Positions 1 to 7,897 of a DNA stretch of 64,000 nt are shown here, piece by piece (the stretch's first letter is position 1; each line of letters begins with the position of its first letter). A model generated the notes under the pieces. That model was not told the origin of the DNA and ran no database searches. It worked only from the letters and a program-made list of their open reading frames with translations. A program made the translations under genes and the position numbers. Origin of the DNA: Acidimicrobiales bacterium (GTDB taxonomy: Bacteria; Actinomycetota; Acidimicrobiia; Acidimicrobiales; SZUA-35); assembly GCA_013003535.1 (NCBI GenBank), contig JABDIY010000024.1:1-64000 (forward strand), read 5' to 3'.

Positions 1-450
1 TTGGAAATCAACGGGGCCGACCCCGCCGTCACCAGTCTTGTCTGGCAGGCGGTTCTGTCACCGACCGGGTACCAACTCTTCCAGAGTCAGGCCGCAATTC
101 ACCTTGGCGACTCTGACTCGGAACTGATCGGTGGGATCAGCACAGCCCTGCAAACGGACAACTCCATCGAGCTTGGTATCTGGCTGGAGCCGGACCAGCG
201 CCGCCGAGGGCTCGGGACCGAGGCCCTGCAACTTGCGATCGAACACTGGAGTTCGTTGGGCCACAGCGTCCGGCTCAGCACCAGTGTCGAAAACGAGGCG
301 ATGCTCCGCGTTGCTGAGAAGGTTGGCCTGGAAAGAGTTGGAACCGAGCCCCGCACCTTGCCGAATGGGAAGGTCATTCTCGGGGCGAATTTCCTGGTGG
401 CCGAACATGAGGTGTCGGCCTCGCCGTCTCGCACGATGGGGGAGCGTTGA
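1..450 (+). CDS. GNAT-family N-acetyltransferase, probably 5'-truncated by the window edge
   Basis: The acetyl-CoA pyrophosphate loop is visible as RRRGLGTEAL (residues about 67-76), preceded by an acidic beta-strand segment and followed by the usual beta4-alpha3-beta5 pattern ending in a segment like EKVGLERVGTEPR. This is the core of RimJ/RimL-like GNAT enzymes, which transfer acetyl from acetyl-CoA to an amine. The reading frame is open from base 1 and the first codon is TTG with no upstream sequence in view, so the true start probably lies outside. It converges on the regulator gene at 454. The acceptor substrate cannot be told from sequence. Confidence 0.75.
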   Translation: MEINGADPAVTSLVWQAVLSPTGYQLFQSQAAIHLGDSDSELIGGISTALQTDNSIELGIWLEPDQRRRGLGTEALQLAIEHWSSLGHSVRLSTSVENEAMLRVAEKVGLERVGTEPRTLPNGKVILGANFLVAEHEVSASPSRTMGER

Positions 451-453
451 GGT

Positions 454-753
454 CTACTGGTCGAGCGACGTTATGAGGTCGGCGATCGTGTGGTGATCCT
501 CGAGAGGATGGCGCAAGGGTTGATCCGCCATGACTTCGTACCGATTGCGACGACCCACCCGTTCGCTTCGGATATAGCCCTCGGCCTCCAACTCGTTGAC
601 AATGCGCTGCACTGCCCCAACCGTGATTCCCACCAAGTAGCTGATGTCGCGCTGACGGATTTCAGGGTTGCGGCTGATCGCTATCAGCACATGGGCGTGG
701 TTGGTGAGAAAAGTCCACGATGGCAGATTGTTTTCTGGCGCTAGGAACGACAT
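454..753 (-). CDS. Small winged-helix (MarR-like) transcriptional regulator
   Basis: This 99-residue protein has a single helix-turn-helix domain: a helix resembling NPEIRQRDISYLVGITVGAV (recognition helix) followed by RIVNELEAEGYIRSERVGRRNRYEV, the typical wing that ends a MarR/ArsR-like fold. The start at 753 is chosen because GGAGG sits 7 nt upstream; an in-frame start at 819 would overlap the preceding gene and lacks such a site. It lies 25 nt after the carbonic anhydrase stop on the same strand, so it is probably the last gene of the mrp operon and a candidate regulator of it. No ligand-binding domain is present. The family is clear, its target is inference. Confidence 0.75.
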   Translation of the reverse strand: MSFLAPENNLPSWTFLTNHAHVLIAISRNPEIRQRDISYLVGITVGAVQRIVNELEAEGYIRSERVGRRNRYEVMADQPLRHPLEDHHTIADLITSLDQ

Positions 754-778
754 GCTTCGTCCTCCGAAAGAGTTGGGA

Positions 779-1318
779 TCAGGATGGTTCGTCGGAGGCG
801 TGGCGGAGATCCACCTCATGCAGGAGACCGTCGGTCACGTCGTACACAAAGCCGCGAATGTCGTGCTTGTAGGGCAAGAACGGGGTCATGTAGAGCCGCT
901 GGATCGATTGACGAATGTCCGCGTACGGGTCGTCGAACGTTTCAAGCGACCACCAGGGCTTCACTCCCAGCTCTGTTTCGAGCTCGTTGCGGAAGTCGTT
1001 TTCGTTCACCTTCTGAAGGCCGCAGTCGGTGTGATGAACGAGGATGATCTCCCTAGTGCCTAGCAACCGTTGTGAGAGGCACAGCGATCGGATCACATCG
1101 TCGGTGATCACCCCGCCGGCGTTGCGAATGATGTGGGCTTCCCCATTGGCCAGGCCAAGGATCTTGAAGGTATCGATTCGCGAGTCCATGCACGCCACAA
1201 CCGCGAGGTGGCGGATGGGATTGACTTGAAGATCGCTGTCGGCAAATTCGGCGGCGAACGCAGCGTTGTGCTGCAAGAGCTCGTCGGTGGTTGGGCTGAA
1301 CTGTTCAGATGTGGTCAT
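779..1318 (-). CDS. Beta-class carbonic anhydrase
   Basis: Predicted to interconvert CO2 and bicarbonate plus a proton in the cytoplasm. The zinc site is complete: CMDSR (Cys43, Asp45, Arg47) and HTDCG (His96, Cys99), with the IIRNAGG motif at 63-69 between them. At 179 residues it is a short, type-II-like beta-CA similar to the Rv1284 group (family knowledge). Its ATG overlaps the mrpG stop codon by 4 nt (ATGA), so it is translated from the Mrp antiporter transcript. Production of H+ and HCO3- beside an Na+/H+ antiporter suggests a shared role in pH or inorganic-carbon balance; that link is inference. Confidence 0.93.
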   Translation of the reverse strand: MTTSEQFSPTTDELLQHNAAFAAEFADSDLQVNPIRHLAVVACMDSRIDTFKILGLANGEAHIIRNAGGVITDDVIRSLCLSQRLLGTREIILVHHTDCGLQKVNENDFRNELETELGVKPWWSLETFDDPYADIRQSIQRLYMTPFLPYKHDIRGFVYDVTDGLLHEVDLRHASDEPS

Positions 1319-1686
1319 TGTGAATCCGTTTCTGGTTGGTCTTTTGATTGGTGGAGCGAGTTTGCCGCGCCCGCATGCATCGCTGGGGCGAGCTCGTCGA
1401 CCACGAGTTGAAGCGGCCGATTAGAGTGATAGACGGCGCGGAAAAGAAGATGGACTCCCACCGGGAGCGTGAGAACCATCGCCACCGCGGCAACCGCCAA
1501 AAAGGCGGCCTGGGACCAGCCCAGGGCCAAAGCAGCTCCAGTGCCGGCCACAAGGAACGCCACCGGACTGGCCTTCCCGGCAGCATGGAAGCGACCGAGC
1601 GAGGTACCGAAACGGAGAACTCCCACGCCTGCCAATACGGCGATCAGACCACCGACGGCCATCAGAGTGGATGCGATAATGCTCAT
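1315..1686 (-). CDS. mrpG: Mrp-type Na+/H+ antiporter subunit G
   Basis: A 123-residue membrane protein with about three hydrophobic helices, in the MnhG/PhaG family: VLRFGTSLGRFHAAGKA is the family's conserved loop between helix 1 and helix 2. It is a small subunit of the seven-part Mrp complex that exchanges cytoplasmic Na+ for external H+. The start at 1686 is fixed by ATGA overlap with the mrpF stop; longer readings would cover mrpF. Its own stop overlaps the carbonic anhydrase start. The C-terminal tail of about 30 residues is hydrophilic and probably cytoplasmic. Confidence 0.9.
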   Translation of the reverse strand: MSIIASTLMAVGGLIAVLAGVGVLRFGTSLGRFHAAGKASPVAFLVAGTGAALALGWSQAAFLAVAAVAMVLTLPVGVHLLFRAVYHSNRPLQLVVDELAPAMHAGAANSLHQSKDQPETDSQ

Positions 1687-1955
1687 ATTGTTTCTCCGCC
1701 CTGTCGCTGTTTCAGAGCGATGAATGCACTGGCGGCGGTCGTTGCGGTGAACCCGATGATGGCTAACACCGCAAGGCTCACGAGATATGTTGCATCTTTC
1801 GTTCGGGCCGCTTCTACTGCGATCGCGCCCATCAGGCTCATGACAACAACATCGAGCGCCATGATCCGGTCCGCGAGATCCGGTCCGATGAGCAGGCGAA
1901 GAATTCCGCAAAGGCCAGAGAAGCAGAAGCAGGCCAAGGCGAAGGTGGTGATCAC
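1683..1955 (-). CDS. mrpF: Mrp-type Na+/H+ antiporter subunit F
   Basis: A 90-residue protein with three predicted membrane helices and the MrpF/PhaF signature GPDLADRIMALD between helices 1 and 2, where the Asp is thought to matter for ion movement (family knowledge). Length is normal for the family. It overlaps mrpE upstream and mrpG downstream by 4 nt each, in the standard E-F-G order. Confidence 0.92.
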   Translation of the reverse strand: MITTFALACFCFSGLCGILRLLIGPDLADRIMALDVVVMSLMGAIAVEAARTKDATYLVSLAVLAIIGFTATTAASAFIALKQRQGGETI

Positions 1956-2434
1956 GAGGTCAGCTCCTTCCCGCCAGCCGGGGCGGGGAACGCGGCCGCC
2001 AACAGATCCGCCATTCGTGCCACGTGGCGAATGGTCTCCTGGCGACGGTCGTGGTGGAGTAGGTGAAGGTAGAGGTATCCCGCAAACGGATCCGTCTCGA
2101 TAACGGCGGTGCCTGGTGTCAGGGTGATCATTACGGTCAGCGGCAGCATGACGTGGCGCGCTTCGGAACCTATCGCGATCGCCACGATGGATTCTTGGGT
2201 GTGGTCGGTGGGCGTGACGATCTCGTAGGCCACACTTGCGGTGGATCGAGCCAGGTCAACGAGAACGAGCCCCACGAGACGGAGAACCGGCATGATCCGG
2301 GCCGGCCGGTTACCGAGTACGGGCCGACCAAGTACCAGCTGCACACCGATCGCCACGATCGTTCCCGACATGAGATTGGCAACAGAGAGGTCTCGCCACA
2401 GCGCACACCATCCAGCGATCAGCAGGAGCGTCAT
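1952..2434 (-). CDS. mrpE: Mrp-type Na+/H+ antiporter subunit E
   Basis: A 160-residue protein with two N-terminal hydrophobic helices (about 1-35) and a cytoplasmic part with the MnhE pattern VMLPLTVMITLTPGTAVIE (about 94-112), in which the LTPGT turn is the family hallmark. It is a structural subunit of the Mrp antiporter. The start overlaps the mrpD stop by 4 nt and the stop overlaps the mrpF start in the same way, consistent with fixed-ratio translation. Confidence 0.9.
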   Translation of the reverse strand: MTLLLIAGWCALWRDLSVANLMSGTIVAIGVQLVLGRPVLGNRPARIMPVLRLVGLVLVDLARSTASVAYEIVTPTDHTQESIVAIAIGSEARHVMLPLTVMITLTPGTAVIETDPFAGYLYLHLLHHDRRQETIRHVARMADLLAAAFPAPAGGKELTS

Positions 2435-3912
2435 GGGAATACCGCTCCGATGTAGAGGTCAGCTGTGGTGAGGCCGGTGGCAGCTCGCTGGCTGAGATCG
2501 AAGAGCGTGCCGGCAAAGAGCGAGATCGTGAGCGTTCCCGCCACGGCAGTTCCGGTGGCGGAATACATGAGTCGCCGATTGGCAGGAGTGGGAGATGGGC
2601 CAACGGCGTGTTCGGGGGGCGGACCCCAAAAGACACCGATCCAGATCTTCGTCATCGACAGCAGCGTCAACGCTCCTGCCAGCAAAGCGGCCATCACGAC
2701 GAGGGTGGCGGTCTCTTCTACGCCAGCGCGGATAACTCCCAGCTTCGCCACGAATCCGGAGAACGGTGGCAGGCCAGCGAGGCTGAGAGCCGGGACGGCG
2801 AAGAGAGCTGCGAGCGCTGGTGACGTCCTGGACAGACCTCCCAGTTTGCTGAGTCGGCTGGTGCCCTGCGTGTTTTCGATGAGGCCACCCACGAGGAAAA
2901 GCACTGTTTTCACCGGCATGTGATGGATGAGAAAGAGGATCGCGGCTGTGGTTCCAGCCACGGAAAAGAGCCCGAGGCCCATGAGCATGTATCCGATTTG
3001 GCTGATCACGTGGAATGAAAGAATTCGCTTGACGTCGCTTTGAGCCAGCGCCCCGAGTGCCCCAATCAACATGGTTATTGCTGCCACTGCGAGGAGCGCT
3101 GGCCCTAGGGCGTCCATCTCCATCAGGGTGTGGAATCGGATCATCGAGTAGATCCCGATCTTGGTGAGCAGCCCGGCAAAAACTGCAGTGATGGTGGTGG
3201 GTGCGGTGGGGTAGGAGTCTGGCAGCCACGAAAAGAGCGGGAAAACCGCGGCCTTGGTTCCGAAGACTACGAAGAACCAAGCTCCGAGCCCCCAACGAAT
3301 CCCATCGGGAAGTGTTGGGATTCGTTCAGCCAGGATGGCCATGTTGACCGTGCCGGCAGCGGCGTAGACGAAAGCGAGACCGAACAAGAACAGCGTGGAG
3401 GACAGGAGATTCATGACCACATAGGTCATTCCGGACCGAACCTGGGCCTGTTGGCCCTGATGGGTGAGTAAGACGTAGCTGGAAACAAGGATCATCTCGA
3501 ATGCGACGAAAAGCGTGAAAAGGTCGCCGGTGAGGATGGCCAGTGAAACCCCGGACGTGAGAACGAGAAGCAGCGGGCCCGCAAGTTCGGGATTTGCTCC
3601 CCATGCCGTCCGCCGCTGACTGATGGCGAAGAACTCCACGATGAGAATAATGAGCAGCGCGACGGGTAAGACCAGGGCAGCAAACAGGTCCGCTACCAAG
3701 ACGATGCCAAGTTCGGGGTGCCAGTTACCCACCCGTAAGACGTGGGTCCCACCGGACTCAACGTGCAGCAGAATCCCGATCGCCGATGCGGTGGCCACGG
3801 TGAGACCAGAGATTGCAGTGAAATCGCGTAACGACGCCGAGCGCCGGAAGAGGAGCGCAATTGCCGCCGCCAGGAGGGGACCCACAATTGTGGCGGAGAT
3901 CAAGATGCTCAT
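2431..3912 (-). CDS. mrpD: Mrp-type Na+/H+ antiporter subunit D (NuoM/N-like)
   Basis: A 493-residue polytopic protein homologous to complex I antiporter-like subunits. It begins MSILISATIVGPLLAAAIAL and carries the proton-channel core with a Glu in TLFVAFEMILVSSYVLLTH and a Lys in FFVVFGTKAAVFPLFSWLPD, as well as the motif LPDSYPTAPTTITAVFAGLL. These charged membrane residues carry protons in the family. The start at 3912 is fixed by ATGA overlap with mrpC; longer in-frame readings run through mrpC. It overlaps mrpE by 4 nt. Length matches MrpD of other bacteria (about 490-500). Confidence 0.94.
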   Translation of the reverse strand: MSILISATIVGPLLAAAIALLFRRSASLRDFTAISGLTVATASAIGILLHVESGGTHVLRVGNWHPELGIVLVADLFAALVLPVALLIILIVEFFAISQRRTAWGANPELAGPLLLVLTSGVSLAILTGDLFTLFVAFEMILVSSYVLLTHQGQQAQVRSGMTYVVMNLLSSTLFLFGLAFVYAAAGTVNMAILAERIPTLPDGIRWGLGAWFFVVFGTKAAVFPLFSWLPDSYPTAPTTITAVFAGLLTKIGIYSMIRFHTLMEMDALGPALLAVAAITMLIGALGALAQSDVKRILSFHVISQIGYMLMGLGLFSVAGTTAAILFLIHHMPVKTVLFLVGGLIENTQGTSRLSKLGGLSRTSPALAALFAVPALSLAGLPPFSGFVAKLGVIRAGVEETATLVVMAALLAGALTLLSMTKIWIGVFWGPPPEHAVGPSPTPANRRLMYSATGTAVAGTLTISLFAGTLFDLSQRAATGLTTADLYIGAVFP

Positions 3913-4286
3913 GGTTTGCGATCCCCGGGGAGATCTGGGAGCCGAGCGATCCGCCGATCCTCCAAATCGTCCTCCACCAAGTCGTCGGCCGTGAGTTCTT
4001 CTTGGCGGCGCGCCAGGGCCAGAAGGAAGAGGGTGAGGCCAAAGGAGATTACGATGGCGGTGAGTGCCAGGGCCTGGGTGAGCGGGTTGGCGATGCCGGT
4101 CGTTGTTCCGTCTGAAGAGATGATCGGGGCTTTGCCCGCAGGACCGCCGGCGGCGAGGAGTGAGAGAACCCCGGCATGTCCCAGCAGGGCGAACCCGAGC
4201 ACGATCCGACTGAGTGATCGGGCCGTGATCAGGTATAGCCCCACCGCAGTGAGCCCACCTACGGTACCGATGAGAGCGATACTCAC
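3909..4286 (-). CDS. mrpC: Mrp-type Na+/H+ antiporter subunit C (NuoK-like)
   Basis: A 125-residue protein with three membrane helices in the NuoK/MrpC pattern: GLYLITARSLSRIVLGFALL is the conserved first loop and helix 2, and DPLTQALALTAIVI-like sequence (here NPLTQALALTAIVISFG) marks helix 3. It packs against MrpA and MrpD in the complex (family knowledge). The acidic and basic C-terminal tail (about 30 residues) is an extension compared with short MrpC proteins. It overlaps both neighbours by 4 nt. Confidence 0.92.
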   Translation of the reverse strand: MSIALIGTVGGLTAVGLYLITARSLSRIVLGFALLGHAGVLSLLAAGGPAGKAPIISSDGTTTGIANPLTQALALTAIVISFGLTLFLLALARRQEELTADDLVEDDLEDRRIARLPDLPGDRKP

Positions 4287-4723
4287 GGATTCTCCTCTCG
4301 GACGTGAGGGATTTCATCAGAAGCCTCGATGGGGCTATCCAGCAGTGCCATCACCAAGCCGACCACGATTGCCGTGACGCCGATGTCAAATGGCAATGCG
4401 CTGCCGGACTTGACAGTGCCGATCAGAGGCAACTCCAACTTCCAGACCGACTGATCCAGAAGCGGGTTACCGAAGAGCAAGGGCGCCGCGGCAACTGTGG
4501 CGATCACAATGATTCCTGTGGCGATAAGTGGCGTAGCTACGGCGGGGAAGGGCAGATCCGCAAGACGGCGCAGAGCAATGACTGCCCCAATCACCAACCC
4601 GGCGGCGAAACCACCCCCTGGACCGTTGTGTCCTGCGAACAGAAGATAGGTGGCCATCACCAGGGCCAGCGGGCTGACCCCCTGTACGGCGGGTTCGAGG
4701 ATGGGTGAAAGGCGGGTTTTCAT
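4283..4723 (-). CDS. mrpB: Mrp-type Na+/H+ antiporter subunit B
   Basis: A 146-residue MnhB-domain protein with four predicted helices and the hallmark loop LLFAGHNGPGGGFAAGL (about 25-41). The start at 4723 is set by ATGA overlap with the mrpA stop; a longer in-frame reading to 5248 is out of register with mrpA coding and is rejected. MrpB contributes to the Na+ pathway of the complex. The gene order A-B-C-D-E-F-G is complete with no fusion between B and its neighbours. Confidence 0.93.
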   Translation of the reverse strand: MKTRLSPILEPAVQGVSPLALVMATYLLFAGHNGPGGGFAAGLVIGAVIALRRLADLPFPAVATPLIATGIIVIATVAAAPLLFGNPLLDQSVWKLELPLIGTVKSGSALPFDIGVTAIVVGLVMALLDSPIEASDEIPHVREENP

Positions 4724-6972
4724 CGTCTGTTTCGACCTGTCTCCCGTTGTGTCCGGGTCAGAGCGAGTATCCCCAGCGCCACCGTTCCGATCACCACTAC
4801 TTCGCCCAACGTGTCCAGGCCGCGGATGTCGGTGAGGATGACATTCACCACGTTCTGACCACCCCCGGTAACGACCGCCTGATCGGCGATTTCTCCAATG
4901 GGCGGGCGCCCGGCTGGTTGGCTGGCCGACGCAGCAAGCGCCACCATCACGCCCAGCCCACCGAGCCCGGCGACGCCGAGTCGAATTGAGCGCCACGTAG
5001 TCCCGACCGGCGGGAAGTTGCTGGAGAGATGGCCCAGACCAATGACGAAGCCAACGACCACAACGGTTTCGACCAAGAGCTGCGTGAGAAGCAAATCGGG
5101 CGCCCCATGGAGGACGAAGAGTCCCGACACGCCGACGCCCACAGCACCGAGCGCAACGGCCGCCCCCAGTCGTGATCCAACGCGGGCGCTGGCAAATGCG
5201 GTTAAGACCACCGCAGCACCAACGAACGCCTGGAGTGGGCGATCCCATGCGATCAGAACGTCGGCATTCAGCGCAGCGAGGAACGGAAGCGAGGCTGCCG
5301 CCGCCGTCGCGGCCATGGTGGCGACATAGACCGGAAGTGATCCGTGCTGAACTCGAGCAGTGACTCGTCGGGCGCCTTCCAGTACCCCATCAAGGAAGTC
5401 GTCAGCCAGGTTTGCGCCGCGAGGAATCGGGGTGGTTGGGGTGAAGGATCGAAGCCTGGCTCCGAGACCCAGGCCGATGATCACCACACCAACCGAGACG
5501 GCGAGTCCGGCGGTGAGGCCGGGCCACCGGAGCAGTGAATAGACCGCAGCGTCGGCATCGAGTTCGATCGCAGCAGGGCCGACGATGTCGTTGGCGAGCC
5601 CAAGAGCCAAGAAACCAACCACGCTCGCTGCGGCGAGCAGCCATCCCGGCCCGGCGAGGGTGAGTTTCGCTGGTGAAATGTCGACGGCAGGTCCGGGACC
5701 AAACACACCGAAGAGGAATCGAGTGGTGTAAGCCACGGTGAGAACGGCCCCGCCGATTACCGTCGTTGCGGCGATTGCCAGCTCGAGCCCTTCTAGCCCC
5801 AGCACTGCTTCGATGGCGGCTTCCTTAGCTGCGAAACCCAGGAGGGGTGGGATCCCCGCCATTGAGGCACCGGCTGCGACTGCGGCTGCGAACGTGACAG
5901 GCATAGTGCGGTAGAGGCCACCGAGCTGGGTGATATCACGGGTACCAGTGCGAACGTCTATCTCGCCGATCACCAGAAACAGCGCCGCTTTGAACAGTGC
6001 ATGGGCAAACAACAGCGAAATGGCCGCAAACGTCGCTTTGGCTGAACCGAGCGAGAGCAGCGTAATGAGGAGTCCGAGTTGGGAGATCGTGCCCCAGGCG
6101 AGAATGAGTTTGCCGTCTGAATGCCGCAGTGCGCCGACGGCTCCCCACAGCATCGAGGTGATGCCAAAGGTGAGGCCCAGCCACTTCCAGGTCTCAGACT
6201 CGGTAAAGAACGGACCGGTCACCGCAATGAGCAACACCCCGGCTTTCACCATCGTGGCCGAGTGCAGGTAAGCGCTCACCGGTGTTGGCGCCGCCATTGC
6301 CCCGGGGAGCCATACGTGAAACGGGATCTGGGCGGACTTCGTGGCCGCTGCCACCATGATCAATACTGCGGCCAGGGTTCCGGTTGAACCACCGGCAACG
6401 GAAAGATCACTGATCACCACAGTTCCCGAATTGTCGGCCAGCAACAAAAATCCGGCGAGAAGAGCAAGTCCGCCTCCACCGGTGATCATCAGAGCCCGGC
6501 GAGCCGCTGCTTGCACACTGTCGTCTTCGTGTTTGTGGCCAACGAGTAGGAAACTCGTGACCGAGGTGAGTTCCCAGAAGATGAACAGCGTCCAGATCGA
6601 GTCGGCCCAGACCAACCCCAGCATGGAGGCCGAGAACGCCAAGAGCGTGGCGGCGAAGCGTTGCAGCCCTTGAGCGGATGGGCTGAAGTAGCCGAAGGCA
6701 TACACGAATACAACGGTTCCGATGCCGGAAATCAGCAGCGTCATCAGTGCCGCCAGCGCATCCATTCGAAACCGGAATCCCAGGTCTAGGCCCTCAACCC
6801 ACAGCTGGTCCACTACAAGAGGGCTTGTCGTTCCGGCGTGAACCACCGCCCAGACGGAGGTGACCGCGAGCGGGAGTGCCCCTGCCAGCAGAGCAAAGCG
6901 TCCGAGGGGGCGGCCTCCAGTCGCCAGGGCCCCGATAACTGCAAGATGCAGTCCGAGCAGCAGCCAGATCAT
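4720..6972 (-). CDS. mrpA: Mrp-type Na+/H+ antiporter subunit A (NuoL-like with MbhE-like tail)
   Basis: A 750-residue protein that is the largest Mrp subunit. The N-terminal two thirds are NuoL-like: LWADSIWTLFIFWELTSVTS (Glu in helix 5), PFHVWLPGAMAAPTPVSAYL and KAALFLVIGEIDVRTGTRD. The last 250 residues hold the MrpA-specific DUF4040/MbhE-like region, including GAPDLLLTQLLVETVVVVGF. It carries the proton-translocation core of the antiporter in the cytoplasmic membrane. It is the first gene of a nine-gene minus-strand unit in which each of the seven mrp genes and the carbonic anhydrase overlap by 4 nt. It is somewhat shorter than 800-residue MrpA proteins, with no missing core motif seen. 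Confidence 0.95.
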   Translation of the reverse strand: MIWLLLGLHLAVIGALATGGRPLGRFALLAGALPLAVTSVWAVVHAGTTSPLVVDQLWVEGLDLGFRFRMDALAALMTLLISGIGTVVFVYAFGYFSPSAQGLQRFAATLLAFSASMLGLVWADSIWTLFIFWELTSVTSFLLVGHKHEDDSVQAAARRALMITGGGGLALLAGFLLLADNSGTVVISDLSVAGGSTGTLAAVLIMVAAATKSAQIPFHVWLPGAMAAPTPVSAYLHSATMVKAGVLLIAVTGPFFTESETWKWLGLTFGITSMLWGAVGALRHSDGKLILAWGTISQLGLLITLLSLGSAKATFAAISLLFAHALFKAALFLVIGEIDVRTGTRDITQLGGLYRTMPVTFAAAVAAGASMAGIPPLLGFAAKEAAIEAVLGLEGLELAIAATTVIGGAVLTVAYTTRFLFGVFGPGPAVDISPAKLTLAGPGWLLAAASVVGFLALGLANDIVGPAAIELDADAAVYSLLRWPGLTAGLAVSVGVVIIGLGLGARLRSFTPTTPIPRGANLADDFLDGVLEGARRVTARVQHGSLPVYVATMAATAAAASLPFLAALNADVLIAWDRPLQAFVGAAVVLTAFASARVGSRLGAAVALGAVGVGVSGLFVLHGAPDLLLTQLLVETVVVVGFVIGLGHLSSNFPPVGTTWRSIRLGVAGLGGLGVMVALAASASQPAGRPPIGEIADQAVVTGGGQNVVNVILTDIRGLDTLGEVVVIGTVALGILALTRTQRETGRNRR

Positions 6973-7014
6973 CGACGGGTTGGTGTTTCGCGGTGGATGA
7001 CCATGACGCCATCC

Positions 7015-7043
7015 AACCTACAAGCGGCTTTGATTAGTTGCAA
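7015..7043 (-). promoter_or_regulatory. Possible promoter of the mrp operon
   Basis: On the minus strand TTGCAA (7043-7038) and TAGGTT (7020-7015) are separated by 17 nt and would start transcription about 35 nt before the mrpA start. The stretch 7021-7085 is clearly more A+T-rich than its surroundings, which fits a promoter. No operator repeat is obvious. Consensus match is partial. Confidence 0.35.
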
Positions 7044-7216
7044 TGTAATACCGCTACTAGAAAGTATGTATTTTTAGTGCCAAATGCTGAGAGAAAGGTG
7101 CCACGGGTTGCGGTGACGTCGTGATCTGGCGCCAGACGAAGAACTTTGCTTATTAAGGATGGCGGCCAAGACGCCGTTTCTCTGGGACGATGAGATTGAT
7201 CTGAAAGTGAGTCCGT

Positions 7217-7897
7217 TTGAAGCCGACCTGTTTGGCACCCGAGGAAAAGCCCGAGGGACATCCTTGCGCTGACCCTGCGAACTACCAGAGCGACCACGCG
7301 CTCCTCGCCTATTTGCTGCAGGATCTCCGTTCGCTCATGCGACGGTGCCGAAAAGGCGAGATCACTATCGAACCCCACGAGGTGCTCACCTGGGAAGTGC
7401 ATGGTCTCCAACGGCGCGTGGTCATGTGTGATCCTCGAGCATTGCTCGAAAGCCCGATCGTGAATGTGGTGGGGTTCTTTGGTGAGCGGCGCATCAATGC
7501 TGACGTGGTGTGTCTGGACAATGTGGAAGTGGATCTACTGGCCGAGTTTCGGAACTATCCCGGGATCATGAGTTACAGCTCGGTTGAGTTGGTGGATCAC
7601 CACTGGGCCAACCTCGTGGTCCACTCCAAGCCAGATGACCGGCAGGCGTGGCGAGGCAGTTCGGTCCACAAGCACGCCGTAGCCACCATTGCTCCGCAGG
7701 TGTATCACAGTGTGCGTATCCACAACGGGTGCATCCGGGGCGGGGTCACCGGAGTTGGCCATGTCGAGATCGAGACCACCAAGTACTGGGACTACGATGT
7801 GTCGCCAACATGGGAAGCGATCAGGATTCTCACCAAGCCAGCCACGGCCGACAAGCCGCTCGAGCCAACAATCACCGGAACCCGCACCGACCGGTGA
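7217..7897 (+). CDS. Unrecognised soluble protein, partner of the PhnD-like protein
   Basis: I cannot assign a function. The 226-residue product has no signal peptide or membrane segment. The middle (about 115-175) is rich in His and aromatic residues: SYSSVELVDHHWANLVVHS, then AWRGSSVHKHAVATIAPQVYHSVRIHNG and a TKYWDYD motif. The strand-helix-strand rhythm with Trp and His resembles dimeric alpha/beta-barrel (monooxygenase-like) folds, which is only a guess. The start is uncertain: TTG at 7217 gives the full frame, and an internal ATG exists near residue 41. The stop overlaps the next gene by 4 nt (GTGA), so the two proteins are probably made together. Confidence 0.65.
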   Translation: MKPTCLAPEEKPEGHPCADPANYQSDHALLAYLLQDLRSLMRRCRKGEITIEPHEVLTWEVHGLQRRVVMCDPRALLESPIVNVVGFFGERRINADVVCLDNVEVDLLAEFRNYPGIMSYSSVELVDHHWANLVVHSKPDDRQAWRGSSVHKHAVATIAPQVYHSVRIHNGCIRGGVTGVGHVEIETTKYWDYDVSPTWEAIRILTKPATADKPLEPTITGTRTDR

